NCBI GenBank assembly: GCA_002256995.1
Contig: NCGX01000010.1
Coordinates: 62,001-126,000 of the forward strand
Direction of reading: 5' to 3'
Length of the DNA stretch: 64,000 nucleotides
Source of the DNA: Hydrogenophilales bacterium 16-64-40
Lineage (GTDB): Bacteria > Pseudomonadota > Gammaproteobacteria > Burkholderiales > Thiobacillaceae
The notes under the pieces are model-generated. The model was given only the letters and a program-made list of their open reading frames with translations, was not told the DNA's origin and did no database searches. The translations under genes and the position numbers were made by a program. Positions 51,060 to 59,623 of the stretch are shown here, piece by piece. Numbering within the stretch: position 1 is the stretch's first letter; every line of letters starts with the position of its first letter.

Positions 51060-52618
51060 CGCCCGTCGACCTGATCGAGCGCGCGCCCGATTGCCGGCGC
51101 CATGTCGGCGGCAAAGCGCGCCAGGGTGGCGACCGCGGTCGCGTGTTCCGCCGCGTCGTACGGGGTGGCGATCAGCACCGACAGGCCGTCGTCTCGCTGC
51201 AACCGCGCCCGGTCGAGGGCCAGGTCCAGCTTGGCGGCATGGTCGTTGACGGTGGGGTGCTGGTCGATCAGGTTCCACTGCCATACCAGCAGACGCTGGC
51301 CATCGCTGCCGCGCAGCTTGGCCTGCCGCACCTGGCGCGATTGGCCGCCGATTTCCACCGTGGCGCGGGATTCGCCGACGTTCGACCAGGCCGGGTCCTT
51401 CTGCCGGATCATGAAATTCTGGGAGTTGATGAGTTCGGCATCCTGCCGCTGGGTGACGTAGTAATTGAGCTCCAGCAATACGTTGCGCCCGGCCTGGGCG
51501 TAGGACTGGCGCAGCTGGCGGTCGGCGCCGACCCAGTGCGGCATCCAACTGGTGAAGGTCGCGGTCGGCTGCCAGCCGCCCTGCGACTCGACTTGCAATT
51601 CCGGCATGGCCGGCAGCGGGCGCGCGCTGAGCCAGCTGGCGTAAGCCGGCCACAGGCCTGCAACCAGCAGGACCGCGATCGCCACCGGCAGGCGCGGCCG
51701 CGCGGGCCGGTCTGCCGGCACCGCAACGGGCGATGCGACAGCAGTTTGTGACTGGCCGGGCTCGGGCTGGTCGTCCTCCCGCCAGAATCCGCCGATCCAG
51801 AACAGTAGCAGCATGACCAGACCGAAGAACACCCAGCCGTAAATGTAGTGGTCAACGCCGAGCGCCAGCTGCATGTCGGACAGGTGGGCGATCATCACGA
51901 TCATGTAGGCGCGCCCGCTGTTGGCGAAGATCGGTACGATGATGGCGGCGATCGAGAACAGCAGCCGCCGTTTCCACGAGCGGTAGGTGAGATAGGCGTA
52001 GAGCACGCCGAGCGTGACCGAGGCGATCAGATAGCGCAGCCCGGAACAGCCTTCGACCACCGACCAGTCGCCGCTGGGAATGCTGAAGAACATGCCTTCT
52101 CGGTACACCGGAATACCCGTGAATTGCAGCATCGCCACAGTGAAATCGGCCGTCACCCCCATCAGCGGCTGGATCAGGAATTCGCCCACCGGCACCGCGA
52201 AAAACAGGAACATCAGGGGAAAGAATGCGGCCCACACGAAGCGCCAGCCGAGCAGCGTCCACACTGCGGCAATCAGCATGGCAATGAACGCGTATTGCGC
52301 GACGACGTTGACGCTGCCGGCGTCGGCCAGCAGCCAGCCGGCGCCGGCAGCCGCCAGCAGGATCAGTCCGCGCAGGTCGGGCCGCGGCTGCACCTGTGCC
52401 AGTTCATGGCGCTGGCGCCAGAGCAGCCAGGCGCTGATGGGGAAAATGAGATAGCCGTGGGTGAAGGTTTCCGAGCGCTCCCATATTTCGACCATCGAAT
52501 AGAACGTCGGCCAGAACACGCCAGTCAGGATCAGCAGGACGCCGAAGGTCAGCGCACCCGGCAGCAGCCAGTTGCTGCGTGGGGGAACGGCGGGAAGGGC
52601 ATCGGGCAGTGCGCTCAT
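51056..52618 (-). CDS. xrtA: Exosortase A with C-terminal EpsI domain (fusion)
   Basis: A 520-residue protein. Residues ~20-285 form the exosortase with about eight membrane segments; its transpeptidase residues are Cys191 (EGCSGLRYL), Arg236 (NSGRAYMIV) and His257 (DHYIYGWVFF). After a linker and one more membrane segment (~305-325), residues ~330-515 are a periplasmic EpsI-like domain. In many genomes the two are separate genes. XrtA cleaves PEP-CTERM proteins and hands them on to the EPS-bearing surface. It overlaps genes on both sides by 4 bp. Confidence 0.95.
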   Translation of the reverse strand: MSALPDALPAVPPRSNWLLPGALTFGVLLILTGVFWPTFYSMVEIWERSETFTHGYLIFPISAWLLWRQRHELAQVQPRPDLRGLILLAAAGAGWLLADAGSVNVVAQYAFIAMLIAAVWTLLGWRFVWAAFFPLMFLFFAVPVGEFLIQPLMGVTADFTVAMLQFTGIPVYREGMFFSIPSGDWSVVEGCSGLRYLIASVTLGVLYAYLTYRSWKRRLLFSIAAIIVPIFANSGRAYMIVMIAHLSDMQLALGVDHYIYGWVFFGLVMLLLFWIGGFWREDDQPEPGQSQTAVASPVAVPADRPARPRLPVAIAVLLVAGLWPAYASWLSARPLPAMPELQVESQGGWQPTATFTSWMPHWVGADRQLRQSYAQAGRNVLLELNYYVTQRQDAELINSQNFMIRQKDPAWSNVGESRATVEIGGQSRQVRQAKLRGSDGQRLLVWQWNLIDQHPTVNDHAAKLDLALDRARLQRDDGLSVLIATPYDAAEHATAVATLARFAADMAPAIGRALDQVDGR

Positions 52619-53835
52619 GCGGGGCAGGTCTCCAGAATGGGGGGCACGACCGCTGTCCGTTCAAACAGGGGGTCGATCGTGCTCAGATTACGGGCCCAGT
52701 CGTAGTGGGCGAGGATGCAGTCGCGCGCGGGCGCGGCGGAAGACGCGGTCTGCAGACGGGCGACGACGGCATGGGCGAATTCGGCTTCGCCCAGCGCCAG
52801 CGTGAAGTCGCGTCCGGCCTCGGCGCGGATGCCTTCGGCGGCCTGGGCGCTGGCGACGACGGGACGCGCCATCGCCATCGCTTCGAGCACCTTGTTCTGC
52901 ACGCCGCGTGCGATGCGCAGCGGGGCGACCGCGCAGGCAGCATGGGCCAGCCAGGGCCGTACGTCGGGCACGCTGCCGGTAACGACGACGCCGGGCTGAC
53001 GCGCCAGTTCCAGGACGGCGTCACTGGGGTGACTGCCGACGATGGTGAACTGCGCGTCCGGCGCCGCCGCGCGGACGGCGGGAAAGATCCGTTCGGCAAA
53101 CCAGCTGACAGCGTCGACGTTGGGCCAGTAATCCATCGCGCCGGTGAACACCACGCCCTGCACGCCGGGCGGATACGGGTCGGGATAGTCGCGCGCCGGG
53201 GAGAAGTAATCGGCATCGACGCCGTTCTCGAACGCGCCGATCTTGTGTTGGGCGGCCGGCGCGCGCTGTTGCAGCAGCGCCGCCTCGGCGTGCGACACCA
53301 GCAGAGTGGCGTCGAAATCCTGCGCCACCCTCGCCTCCCATGCCGCCAGCTTGCGGCCTTCACGGGCGTACAGCCACGACAGCGGCCAGCGCTGGGTCGG
53401 CGCGTACTGGGTCCATTTGTCGGAATCGACATCGACCATGTCGAGCACGCGGCGCGCGAGGCCGGCCGGCATGAACTGCGCCATCGCCGAAGAGAACGCC
53501 AGCCCGCGCGTCACCGCGCCGGAGGCGGCCAGTTCATGCGCCCAGCGGGCAAGTTCGCGGTTGCGGTAATACGGCAGGGTCAGTGCCTCTCCGCTCAGCA
53601 GGCCGACCAGGCTGGCCAGTTTGGCACGGCGCGGATGCAGCGGCAGCAGCTTGATCGATGCGCAATACGGTTTCAGCGCGTCCCGGTACCGCCAGTCGTC
53701 GGGATCGTCGACGAAGGCGCCGAGATGGATGGCATAGCGCGTGGAGAGGTGCCGCAGCAGATTGAACGAGCGGATCTTGTCGCCCTTGTTGGGCGGAAAC
53801 GGGATGCGATGCGCGAGAAACAGCAGGCCTTCCAT
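52615..53835 (-). CDS. Family 4 sugar transferase, PEP-CTERM/EpsH1-associated (Stp1-like)
   Basis: A 406-residue GT-B enzyme starting LLFLAHRIPFPPNKGDKIRS, the hallmark of the exosortase-locus group I recall as TIGR03087. VDVDSDKWTQYA, NGVDADYFSPARDYPDP, VVFTGAMDYWPNVDAVSWF and VLEAMAMARPVVAS are further marks. It sits between the FemAB-like gene and xrtA, as in other XrtA loci. An 853-residue open frame on the opposite strand is a shadow. Confidence 0.94.
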   Translation of the reverse strand: MEGLLFLAHRIPFPPNKGDKIRSFNLLRHLSTRYAIHLGAFVDDPDDWRYRDALKPYCASIKLLPLHPRRAKLASLVGLLSGEALTLPYYRNRELARWAHELAASGAVTRGLAFSSAMAQFMPAGLARRVLDMVDVDSDKWTQYAPTQRWPLSWLYAREGRKLAAWEARVAQDFDATLLVSHAEAALLQQRAPAAQHKIGAFENGVDADYFSPARDYPDPYPPGVQGVVFTGAMDYWPNVDAVSWFAERIFPAVRAAAPDAQFTIVGSHPSDAVLELARQPGVVVTGSVPDVRPWLAHAACAVAPLRIARGVQNKVLEAMAMARPVVASAQAAEGIRAEAGRDFTLALGEAEFAHAVVARLQTASSAAPARDCILAHYDWARNLSTIDPLFERTAVVPPILETCPA

Positions 53836-53838
53836 GCG

Positions 53839-54903
53839 TCAGCCCAGATTCTTGACGATATGCGGCCCGATCACGTTGGCGAGCGCCAGCGGCATTTTTT
53901 TCCAGGCCTGGATGAACAGGCGGTACTTGGGGTTGAGCGGATTGATTTCAGGGACGTCCGTGTCGGTCACCAGAAAATACTCGTAATGCAGCGGCGTCGG
54001 CTCGAAGCCCCAGTTCTTCTTGAAGTCGAACGAGCCGGTGCCGCGCTTGCTGCGGCCGAAGTCGAACACGCGCAATCCGCGCTCGCAGGCGCGCCGCATC
54101 AGATCCCAGTACATGAAGTCGTTGCCGGCCACCGCGCGCGCGGCATCGACGCCGCCGCCGTAATACGGCAGCACTTCGTCGCGGAAATAGAAGGACATCA
54201 CGCTGGAGATCACTTTGCCGTCGAGCGTGATGGTCAGCACTTCGCAGTCGTCGCCGAATTCGTCCTTCAGCAGGCGGAAGAATTTGCGCGAAAAGACCGG
54301 CGTGCCCAGGCGGTGCACGCTCGCCGAGTAGGCCTCGAAGAAGCGCGTGGTGTCGGCGTCGATCTGGCCGGTGAGCCCGGCCTTGATGCCCTTCCTCACC
54401 ATCGCCCGTTGCTTGCGCGGGATGGCGTTCATGTTGGCCTCGATTTGGGGTTCGATGGCTTTTTTGAAAGTGACGTACAGGTCCTTGGTCGGCCAGTGCG
54501 CGTGCTGTGCGATCTGGTTGCGGTATTCGAGTGCGCCGACCTTGAGCGTGCCGGCGAGCGCCTGCGCGGCTTCGTCGAGCGCACGGAAAGCGGCGTCGTG
54601 GTCGGCCAGGATGCCGCCGTAGGCGCAGAACGGCAGCGAGCCGAGCCCGTGGCCGAACAGCCAGCTGTTGATTTCGGCCAGCGGCAGCACTCCCACCACC
54701 TCGCCGCCGCGCTCGGCCAGCAGGAAATGGGTGCGGTGGCCGAACGCCTCCTCGATCACGCGGCGCCAGCCGGCGCGGTGAAAAAAGGTCGCGTCCGGAT
54801 GCGTGTTCACATAAGCGTCCCAGCGCGCGAGGTCGCTGGTTTCCAGGGGTCGCACCGTAACGTCAGCCGACAACGCGGCAGGGAATTCGGCCTGCATGTT
54901 CAA
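53839..54903 (-). CDS. FemAB-like peptidyl/acyl transferase, exosortase A-associated
   Basis: A 354-residue protein with two GNAT-like halves, as in FemAB aminoacyl transferases: VRPLETSDLARWDAYVNTHP near the start, FHRAGWRRVIEEAFGHRTHF, IPRKQRAMVRKGIKAGL in the middle, and FDFGRSKRGTGSFDFKKNWG near the end. XrtA-locus members (TIGR03019 by memory) probably transfer an acyl or amino acid to the polymer. TTG at 54903 has GGAG 8 bases upstream; the ATG two codons later is 14 bases away, so TTG is slightly preferred. Confidence 0.92.
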   Translation of the reverse strand: MNMQAEFPAALSADVTVRPLETSDLARWDAYVNTHPDATFFHRAGWRRVIEEAFGHRTHFLLAERGGEVVGVLPLAEINSWLFGHGLGSLPFCAYGGILADHDAAFRALDEAAQALAGTLKVGALEYRNQIAQHAHWPTKDLYVTFKKAIEPQIEANMNAIPRKQRAMVRKGIKAGLTGQIDADTTRFFEAYSASVHRLGTPVFSRKFFRLLKDEFGDDCEVLTITLDGKVISSVMSFYFRDEVLPYYGGGVDAARAVAGNDFMYWDLMRRACERGLRVFDFGRSKRGTGSFDFKKNWGFEPTPLHYEYFLVTDTDVPEINPLNPKYRLFIQAWKKMPLALANVIGPHIVKNLG

Positions 54904-54949
54904 CCGGGTTTCTCCGTCTGGATGCCAGCCGCGCCGGCCCAGCAGGGCG

Positions 54950-55024
54950 GTAGGAGGCCCGCCCTCGGGCCGATCGCGGGCAGTCGCGCGGCGCCCGCAA
55001 TCGGCCCGAGGGCGGGCCTCCTAC
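54950..55024. repeat. REP-like element, family A, symmetrical copy
   Basis: GTAGGAGGCCCGCCCTCGGG at one end and its exact inverse at the other (ending 55024), with GCGGGCAGTCGCGCGGCGCC CGC between. The most symmetrical copy in the window, splitting the FemAB-like gene from the deacetylase gene. Confidence 0.8.
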
Positions 55025-55048
55025 AGGGATGTGTTGGGAAAATCAGGT

Positions 55049-55894
55049 TCATTTTTCAGCCAGGAACACGCGGTCGACGCGGTCCCATTCAAAATCGTTC
55101 AGCAATTGGCGCAGTCTGCCCGGCATGCGTTGCAGATTGACGTAATGGCGGAAGCGCGTCTTGGCGGAAATGCCGTGCTGGCGCGGCTGCCCGGCGTCGA
55201 GCTCCCAGGGATGGAAATAGAACATGCACGGTGCCAGGTCCTGCGTATTGACGCGCCGCAGCATCCAGCGCGACACCTCGTACGGCAGCAGGCGGAACCA
55301 GCCGCCGCCGGCAGCGGGCAGGTTGCGGCCCATCAACGGCAGCGTGGTCGGCGGCAGTTCGAGGATGCCGGCCTCGCCATTGGGCCGGTGCGGAAAGCGC
55401 GGCGCGTCGGGCATGCCGTAATGATCGTGTTTGACCGGATAGATGCTGGAGCTGTACACGTAACCGGCGTTTTCCAGTTCTTCGACCGCCCACCAGTTGT
55501 GCTGGTTGATGGAAAAGCTCGGCGCGCGGTAGCCGCGGATGGCGACGCCGCCGAGGTCTTCGAGGAGGCGCTTGGCGTGGGTGATGTCGTCTCGGAATGC
55601 GGCCGGCGTTAGGTCGGACACGCGCTGGTGGCCGTAGCCGTGGCTGGCGAGTTCGTGGCCGTCGTCGACGATGCGCCGCACCACCTGCGGGTAGCGCTCG
55701 GCGATCCAGCCGAGGGTAAAAAAGGTCGCGCGGGTGTCGGCCTCGTCGAGCAGGCCGAGGATCGCGTCGACGTTGCGCTCGACCCGGCACGGCAGGCTGT
55801 CCCAGTCTTCGCGGCGGATGTGCGGGGCAAACGCCGAGACCTGAAAATAGTCCTCGACGTCGACCGACATGGCGTTCTTGATTGGCCCTGCCAT
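55049..55894 (-). CDS. Polysaccharide deacetylase, exosortase A-associated
   Basis: A 281-residue NodB/CE4 deacetylase. NAMSVDVEDYFQVSAFAPHI is the start typical of the XrtA group (TIGR03006 by memory); ATFFTLGWIAERYP, GHELASHGYGHQRVSDLT (H-x3-H metal site) and RGYRAPSFSI follow, and FYFHPWELD near the end. ATG 55894 overlaps the wecB stop by one base (TGATG). A frame open for 12 more codons upstream lies within wecB. Confidence 0.95.
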   Translation of the reverse strand: MAGPIKNAMSVDVEDYFQVSAFAPHIRREDWDSLPCRVERNVDAILGLLDEADTRATFFTLGWIAERYPQVVRRIVDDGHELASHGYGHQRVSDLTPAAFRDDITHAKRLLEDLGGVAIRGYRAPSFSINQHNWWAVEELENAGYVYSSSIYPVKHDHYGMPDAPRFPHRPNGEAGILELPPTTLPLMGRNLPAAGGGWFRLLPYEVSRWMLRRVNTQDLAPCMFYFHPWELDAGQPRQHGISAKTRFRHYVNLQRMPGRLRQLLNDFEWDRVDRVFLAEK

Positions 55895-56997
55895 CACGCA
55901 GCCCGTGTCCCTTTCCGCTGCGGCAGCCAACCCTGCAGGGTATGCGCAATGCGCATCGCCGCGCGGCCATCCCAGTATTCCGGAATGCGCCCGGCCTTGC
56001 CGCCGTGGGTCATGACGTCGTTGAACGCCGCCCGGATCGCAGCGGGATCGGGGCCGACCAGGGTGTTGGTGCCCTCGGCGATCGTGATCGGCCGTTCGGT
56101 GTTCTCGCGCAGGGTGAGGCAGGGCACGCCCAGCGCGGTGGTCTCTTCCTGGATGCCGCCGGAATCGGTGAGCACCAGCTTGGCGTCGCGCATCAGACCG
56201 AGCATTTCCAGATAGCCGAGCGGCGGCAGGATGTGCAGGCCGTCGAGGCGGGCGGTGAGCCCGAATTTCTCGATGTTGCCGCGGGTGCGCGGATGTAGCG
56301 GCAGCACCACCGGCAGGCTGCGGTTGATTTCGCCGATCACATCGAGCAGCCCGGCAAGCGTGTCGGGATCGTCGACGTTGGACGGCCGGTGCAGCGTCAG
56401 CACCGCGTACTGCGGCAGCAGGGTGCCGAGGGTGTGGCTCGCCGCCACCGCGCGTTCGAGGTTGCGGTGCAGGGTGTCGATCATCACGTTGCCGACGAAC
56501 TCGACGCGCGCGGGGTCGATGCCTTCACGCACGAGGTTGGCGAGCGCGCTCTTTTCGGTGATGAACAAGAGATCGGAAATCTGGTCGGTCAGCACGCGGT
56601 TGATTTCTTCCGGCATGCCGCGGTCGTAGCTCCTGAGGCCGGCCTCGACGTGGATCACCCGCACGCCGTGCTTGGCCGCCACCAGCGCGCAGGCAATGGT
56701 GGAGTTCACATCGCCCACCACCAGCACCGCCTGCGGCTGCACGCTTTCGAGCACCGGCTCGAAGCGCTTCATCACCTCGGCGGTCTGCACCGCATGGCTG
56801 CCGGAGCCCACTTCCAGGTGATGATCGGGACGCGGGATGCCGAGGTCGGCAAAGAAGCTGTCGCTCATCGCCGCGTCGTAATGCTGGCCGGTGTGCAGCA
56901 GCTGGGCGGCGATCCCGGTCTCGGCCAGTGCGGCCATCACCGGGGCGATTTTCATGAAATTCGGGCGCGCGCCCGCGACGCATAAGACCTGGGTCAT
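55894..56997 (-). CDS. wecB: UDP-N-acetylglucosamine 2-epimerase (non-hydrolysing)
   Basis: A 367-residue enzyme that makes UDP-ManNAc from UDP-GlcNAc. VAGARPNFMKIAPVMAAL, LLHTGQHYDAAMSDSFF, HVEAGLRSYDRGMPEEINR and LTDSGGIQEETTALGVPCLT are the family signatures. Its place in the XrtA core suggests that ManNAc or a derived uronic acid is part of the EPS. Overlaps the ATPase gene by 4 bp. Confidence 0.96.
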   Translation of the reverse strand: MTQVLCVAGARPNFMKIAPVMAALAETGIAAQLLHTGQHYDAAMSDSFFADLGIPRPDHHLEVGSGSHAVQTAEVMKRFEPVLESVQPQAVLVVGDVNSTIACALVAAKHGVRVIHVEAGLRSYDRGMPEEINRVLTDQISDLLFITEKSALANLVREGIDPARVEFVGNVMIDTLHRNLERAVAASHTLGTLLPQYAVLTLHRPSNVDDPDTLAGLLDVIGEINRSLPVVLPLHPRTRGNIEKFGLTARLDGLHILPPLGYLEMLGLMRDAKLVLTDSGGIQEETTALGVPCLTLRENTERPITIAEGTNTLVGPDPAAIRAAFNDVMTHGGKAGRIPEYWDGRAAMRIAHTLQGWLPQRKGTRAA

Positions 56998-58034
56998 GGC
57001 TGGGGGGTGCCGTCCTGCCTGTCTGCCGGCGCAGTTCCGTCTGCCGCCGCATTGCGCTCGCTCACGGTGTACAGAATCTTGCGCACGATGGGCAGGATGC
57101 GGTTGACCGAGCGTTCCATCTGCTCGACCCGCTGGGTCAAAAGCGCGGCATCTTCGTTGTGCGGCATGCCGTCGCTGGACGCACCGCCGTTGATGCCGGT
57201 GGCGCCATGGAAATCCTGGTGCGCGACTTCGTTCTTCAGGTCGGCGATGACTTCGTTGACCTCGGCTTCGCCGAAATGGGTCTTCTCTTCGAGAAAACCG
57301 AACAACAACAGGCGGTCGCAGGTGGTGTTGATGCGGCGCGGGATGCCGCCGGTAAAAAGATGCAGCGCGGCAAAGGCTTCCGCATCGAAGGTGGGGCTGC
57401 CCTGCCAGCCGACGGTGCGCAGGCGGTGTTCGATGTAGCCGCGGGTCTCGTCCGCGTCGATCGGCCCCAGGTGGTAGGAGGCCACCACGCGCTGGCGCAG
57501 TTGCTGCATGTTGGGGCTTTGCAGGATGCCGCGGAACTCGGGCTGTCCCAGCAGGAAGGTCTGGATCAGCGAGCGCTCGTTGTTCTGGTAATTGGACAGC
57601 ATGCGCAGCTCCTCGACCGCGCGCGGGGTGAGGTTCTGCGCTTCGTCGACCACCAGCAGCGCACGCTTGCCCTGGCGGGTGGCCGCGATCAGAAACTCTT
57701 CCAGGTTCTTCAGCAGCGCCGATTTGGTGAGGCCTTCGTGCTCCAGCCCGAACGAGGCGGCGACGCTGCGCAGGGTGTCTTCGGCATCCAGCTGGGTCGA
57801 CACCAACTGCGCGGCGACCAGGTTGTGGGCCTCGAGCTGGCGAAACAGGTTGCGCACCAGCGTGGTTTTGCCGGCACCGACTTCGCCGGTGATGACGATG
57901 AAGCCCTCACCCAGCGACAGGCCGTAATCGAGATACGCCATCGCCCGCTTGTGCCCCTTGGAACCGTAGAAAAAACGCGGGTCGGGGTTGAGCTGAAAGG
58001 GTTTGGCGCTGAAGCGGTAGTAATCTTCGTACAT
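56994..58034 (-). CDS. XrtA-associated AAA ATPase (ExeA/GspA-like)
   Basis: A 346-residue ATPase. MYEDYYRFSAKPFQLNPDPR is the family start; Walker A (GEVGAGKTT) is at 50-58, Walker B is in ALLVVDEAQNL, and GGIPRRINTTCDRLLL is the sensor region. The C-terminal ~60 residues include a coiled-coil-like stretch. It matches the group I recall as TIGR03015. Its role in EPS assembly is unproven. ATG 58034 is fixed by the family start. Confidence 0.94.
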   Translation of the reverse strand: MYEDYYRFSAKPFQLNPDPRFFYGSKGHKRAMAYLDYGLSLGEGFIVITGEVGAGKTTLVRNLFRQLEAHNLVAAQLVSTQLDAEDTLRSVAASFGLEHEGLTKSALLKNLEEFLIAATRQGKRALLVVDEAQNLTPRAVEELRMLSNYQNNERSLIQTFLLGQPEFRGILQSPNMQQLRQRVVASYHLGPIDADETRGYIEHRLRTVGWQGSPTFDAEAFAALHLFTGGIPRRINTTCDRLLLFGFLEEKTHFGEAEVNEVIADLKNEVAHQDFHGATGINGGASSDGMPHNEDAALLTQRVEQMERSVNRILPIVRKILYTVSERNAAADGTAPADRQDGTPQP

Positions 58035-58056
58035 GAACGGTCCGTTTTCTGAGGGT

Positions 58057-58102
58057 GGCACAGCCCGTGTGCACGCAGGATGCGAAGCAACGGCTGTGTG
58101 CC
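58057..58102. other. Imperfect inverted repeat in the gap before the ATPase gene
   Basis: GGCACAGCC (58057-58065) pairs with GGCTGTGTGCC (58092-58102) with a 2-base bulge. In the mRNA of the minus strand it would form a hairpin between the beta-barrel stop and the ATPase start. Possible processing site or attenuator. Confidence 0.35.
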
Positions 58103-58117
58103 ATGCCGGAAGACTGG

Positions 58118-59623
58118 TCAGAAGCGCATGTTGACCGAGGCCGTAAGGCGGTTTTCTTCGTAGTCGGCATCCGCCACGTTCGAATCCCGCTCGGTGTGGC
58201 GGAAGGTCAATGCGCCGCTCAAATCGGTGGCGAATTGATGGTGGATGCCAAGCGAAAGGGTGAGCAGGTCGTCCTCCCGATCGGTGGTGCCGGAGAGGGC
58301 GGCAGGCACCTCGTTGCGGGTCAGACCGACGCTGCCGATGACGTTGGTCTTGGGGGCGTAGCGGTAGTTCACCGCGCCGCGGACGCCGCGGCTGCGATCC
58401 TCGCTGTCGAGCAACTGGTAGTCGCGGCGGGTGTCGAAGGCATTGAGCGAATAGTTGAGCTTGCCTTTCCCCCAGCTCACCCCTGCGCGCAGGGTTTTGG
58501 AGACGAAGACGCCGTTGCGCAGATCGAACAGCAGGCCGGGCTTTGCATTGAAGCTCACGCAGTTCGTCGGGGCAGGCGGAAAACTGAATGGCCAATCGTC
58601 AAGACACAGGTAGTCATACATCGTACCGGTCGTTCCCAGGAACTGGCTAATGTCGTTGACATCTTCGACATAACTCAGATTCCAGTTCGAGGTGCGGGTG
58701 CGGTGACGTGCCGTCGCGCTGTAGGTGTTGCCGAAGAAGCGCTCGCCGATCGAAGCTTCGAGGCTGGTGCGGCGCGTAGGCGCCCAACCGGCGCCCACGC
58801 TCCAGGAAGAGCCGTCGGTTTCGCTGGCGCTCAGGAAATCGTTCCATTCCTGCCCGACACTGCCGAATACGCGAAACTTGCGGTTCAGGGCATAGCCCGC
58901 CGAGGCGGTCACGCGCTCGAAGGTCGAATCGCTGACATTCTCGTCGCGGTTGTTGACCTCACGGATCGAGTAGTTCAGCCCCCAGCTCAGGTCGGTGAAA
59001 CGGGTGCCGCTGTTGAGCGAGGCACTGAGCGCATTGCCGACCGCGTTGGACGCGACATCGTTTTCGAAAATGGCGCCGGAATGGGTGTAGCGCGCCTGCG
59101 CATTGGCGAAGGTGCCAAGGCGTTGCTGGATGTAGGGACTGAGGGTATAGGTGCCGACGGTGGCGCGGTTGCTGTCGTTGATCTCGGCGTCAGCCGGCGA
59201 ACCCAGCAGCGAAATCAATTCCTGCGAGATGCGGGCGCTGCCGTCGATGAACAGGAAATCATCGATGAGCTCGGCTTTGCCCTTGGCGTTGAGGTTGTGA
59301 TAGAAGTCGGTGCTATCGCCCTCACCGAAGCGTGCCACGCCTGTCAGACCATATTGCAGCGTGGCCTGCACCCGCCGCGAACCCTGGGAGCGCAGCATGA
59401 AACTCGGGGTCACGCTGAGGATCAGCGCATTTTCCGGGTCCGTTGCGCTTTGATTGGCATTGTCGGTAAAGCTGGCCGACGCGCCGACGCTGCGCTCCAG
59501 GCGCCAGTCGAGGGCGTGCGCGGGCATCGCAAAAGCCATCGCCATGAAAATAAAGCCCGCGCCTGCCGGGAAAGCCGGGCTGCGCGGGCGCGGCTTATTT
59601 GCCGTAACTGCCATAGTAGCCAT
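58118..59623 (-). CDS. Outer-membrane beta-barrel protein, PEP-CTERM/exosortase system-associated
   Basis: A 501-residue protein with a signal peptide (FPAGAGFIFMAMAFAMPAHA, cleavage near residue 38) and then about 18-20 alternating amphipathic strands ending in the aromatic terminus RLTASVNMRF typical of outer-membrane barrels. It corresponds to the XrtA-locus protein I recall as TIGR03016 and probably forms the outer-membrane exit for the EPS. Its first 10 codons overlap the tyrosine-rich tail of the kinase gene by 29 bp. Confidence 0.92.
   Translation of the reverse strand: MATMAVTANKPRPRSPAFPAGAGFIFMAMAFAMPAHALDWRLERSVGASASFTDNANQSATDPENALILSVTPSFMLRSQGSRRVQATLQYGLTGVARFGEGDSTDFYHNLNAKGKAELIDDFLFIDGSARISQELISLLGSPADAEINDSNRATVGTYTLSPYIQQRLGTFANAQARYTHSGAIFENDVASNAVGNALSASLNSGTRFTDLSWGLNYSIREVNNRDENVSDSTFERVTASAGYALNRKFRVFGSVGQEWNDFLSASETDGSSWSVGAGWAPTRRTSLEASIGERFFGNTYSATARHRTRTSNWNLSYVEDVNDISQFLGTTGTMYDYLCLDDWPFSFPPAPTNCVSFNAKPGLLFDLRNGVFVSKTLRAGVSWGKGKLNYSLNAFDTRRDYQLLDSEDRSRGVRGAVNYRYAPKTNVIGSVGLTRNEVPAALSGTTDREDDLLTLSLGIHHQFATDLSGALTFRHTERDSNVADADYEENRLTASVNMRF

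Noticed and set aside
52579-55140. 853-residue open frame opposite the Stp1-like and FemAB-like genes
   Set aside because: Spans two well-supported genes and a repeat on the other strand, and has no family features.
58085-58102. Sigma-54-like TGGCAC ... TTGC on the minus strand before the ATPase gene
   Set aside because: Both boxes are perfect, but the spacer makes GG-N12-GC; RpoN needs N10. The gene is also within a coupled operon.
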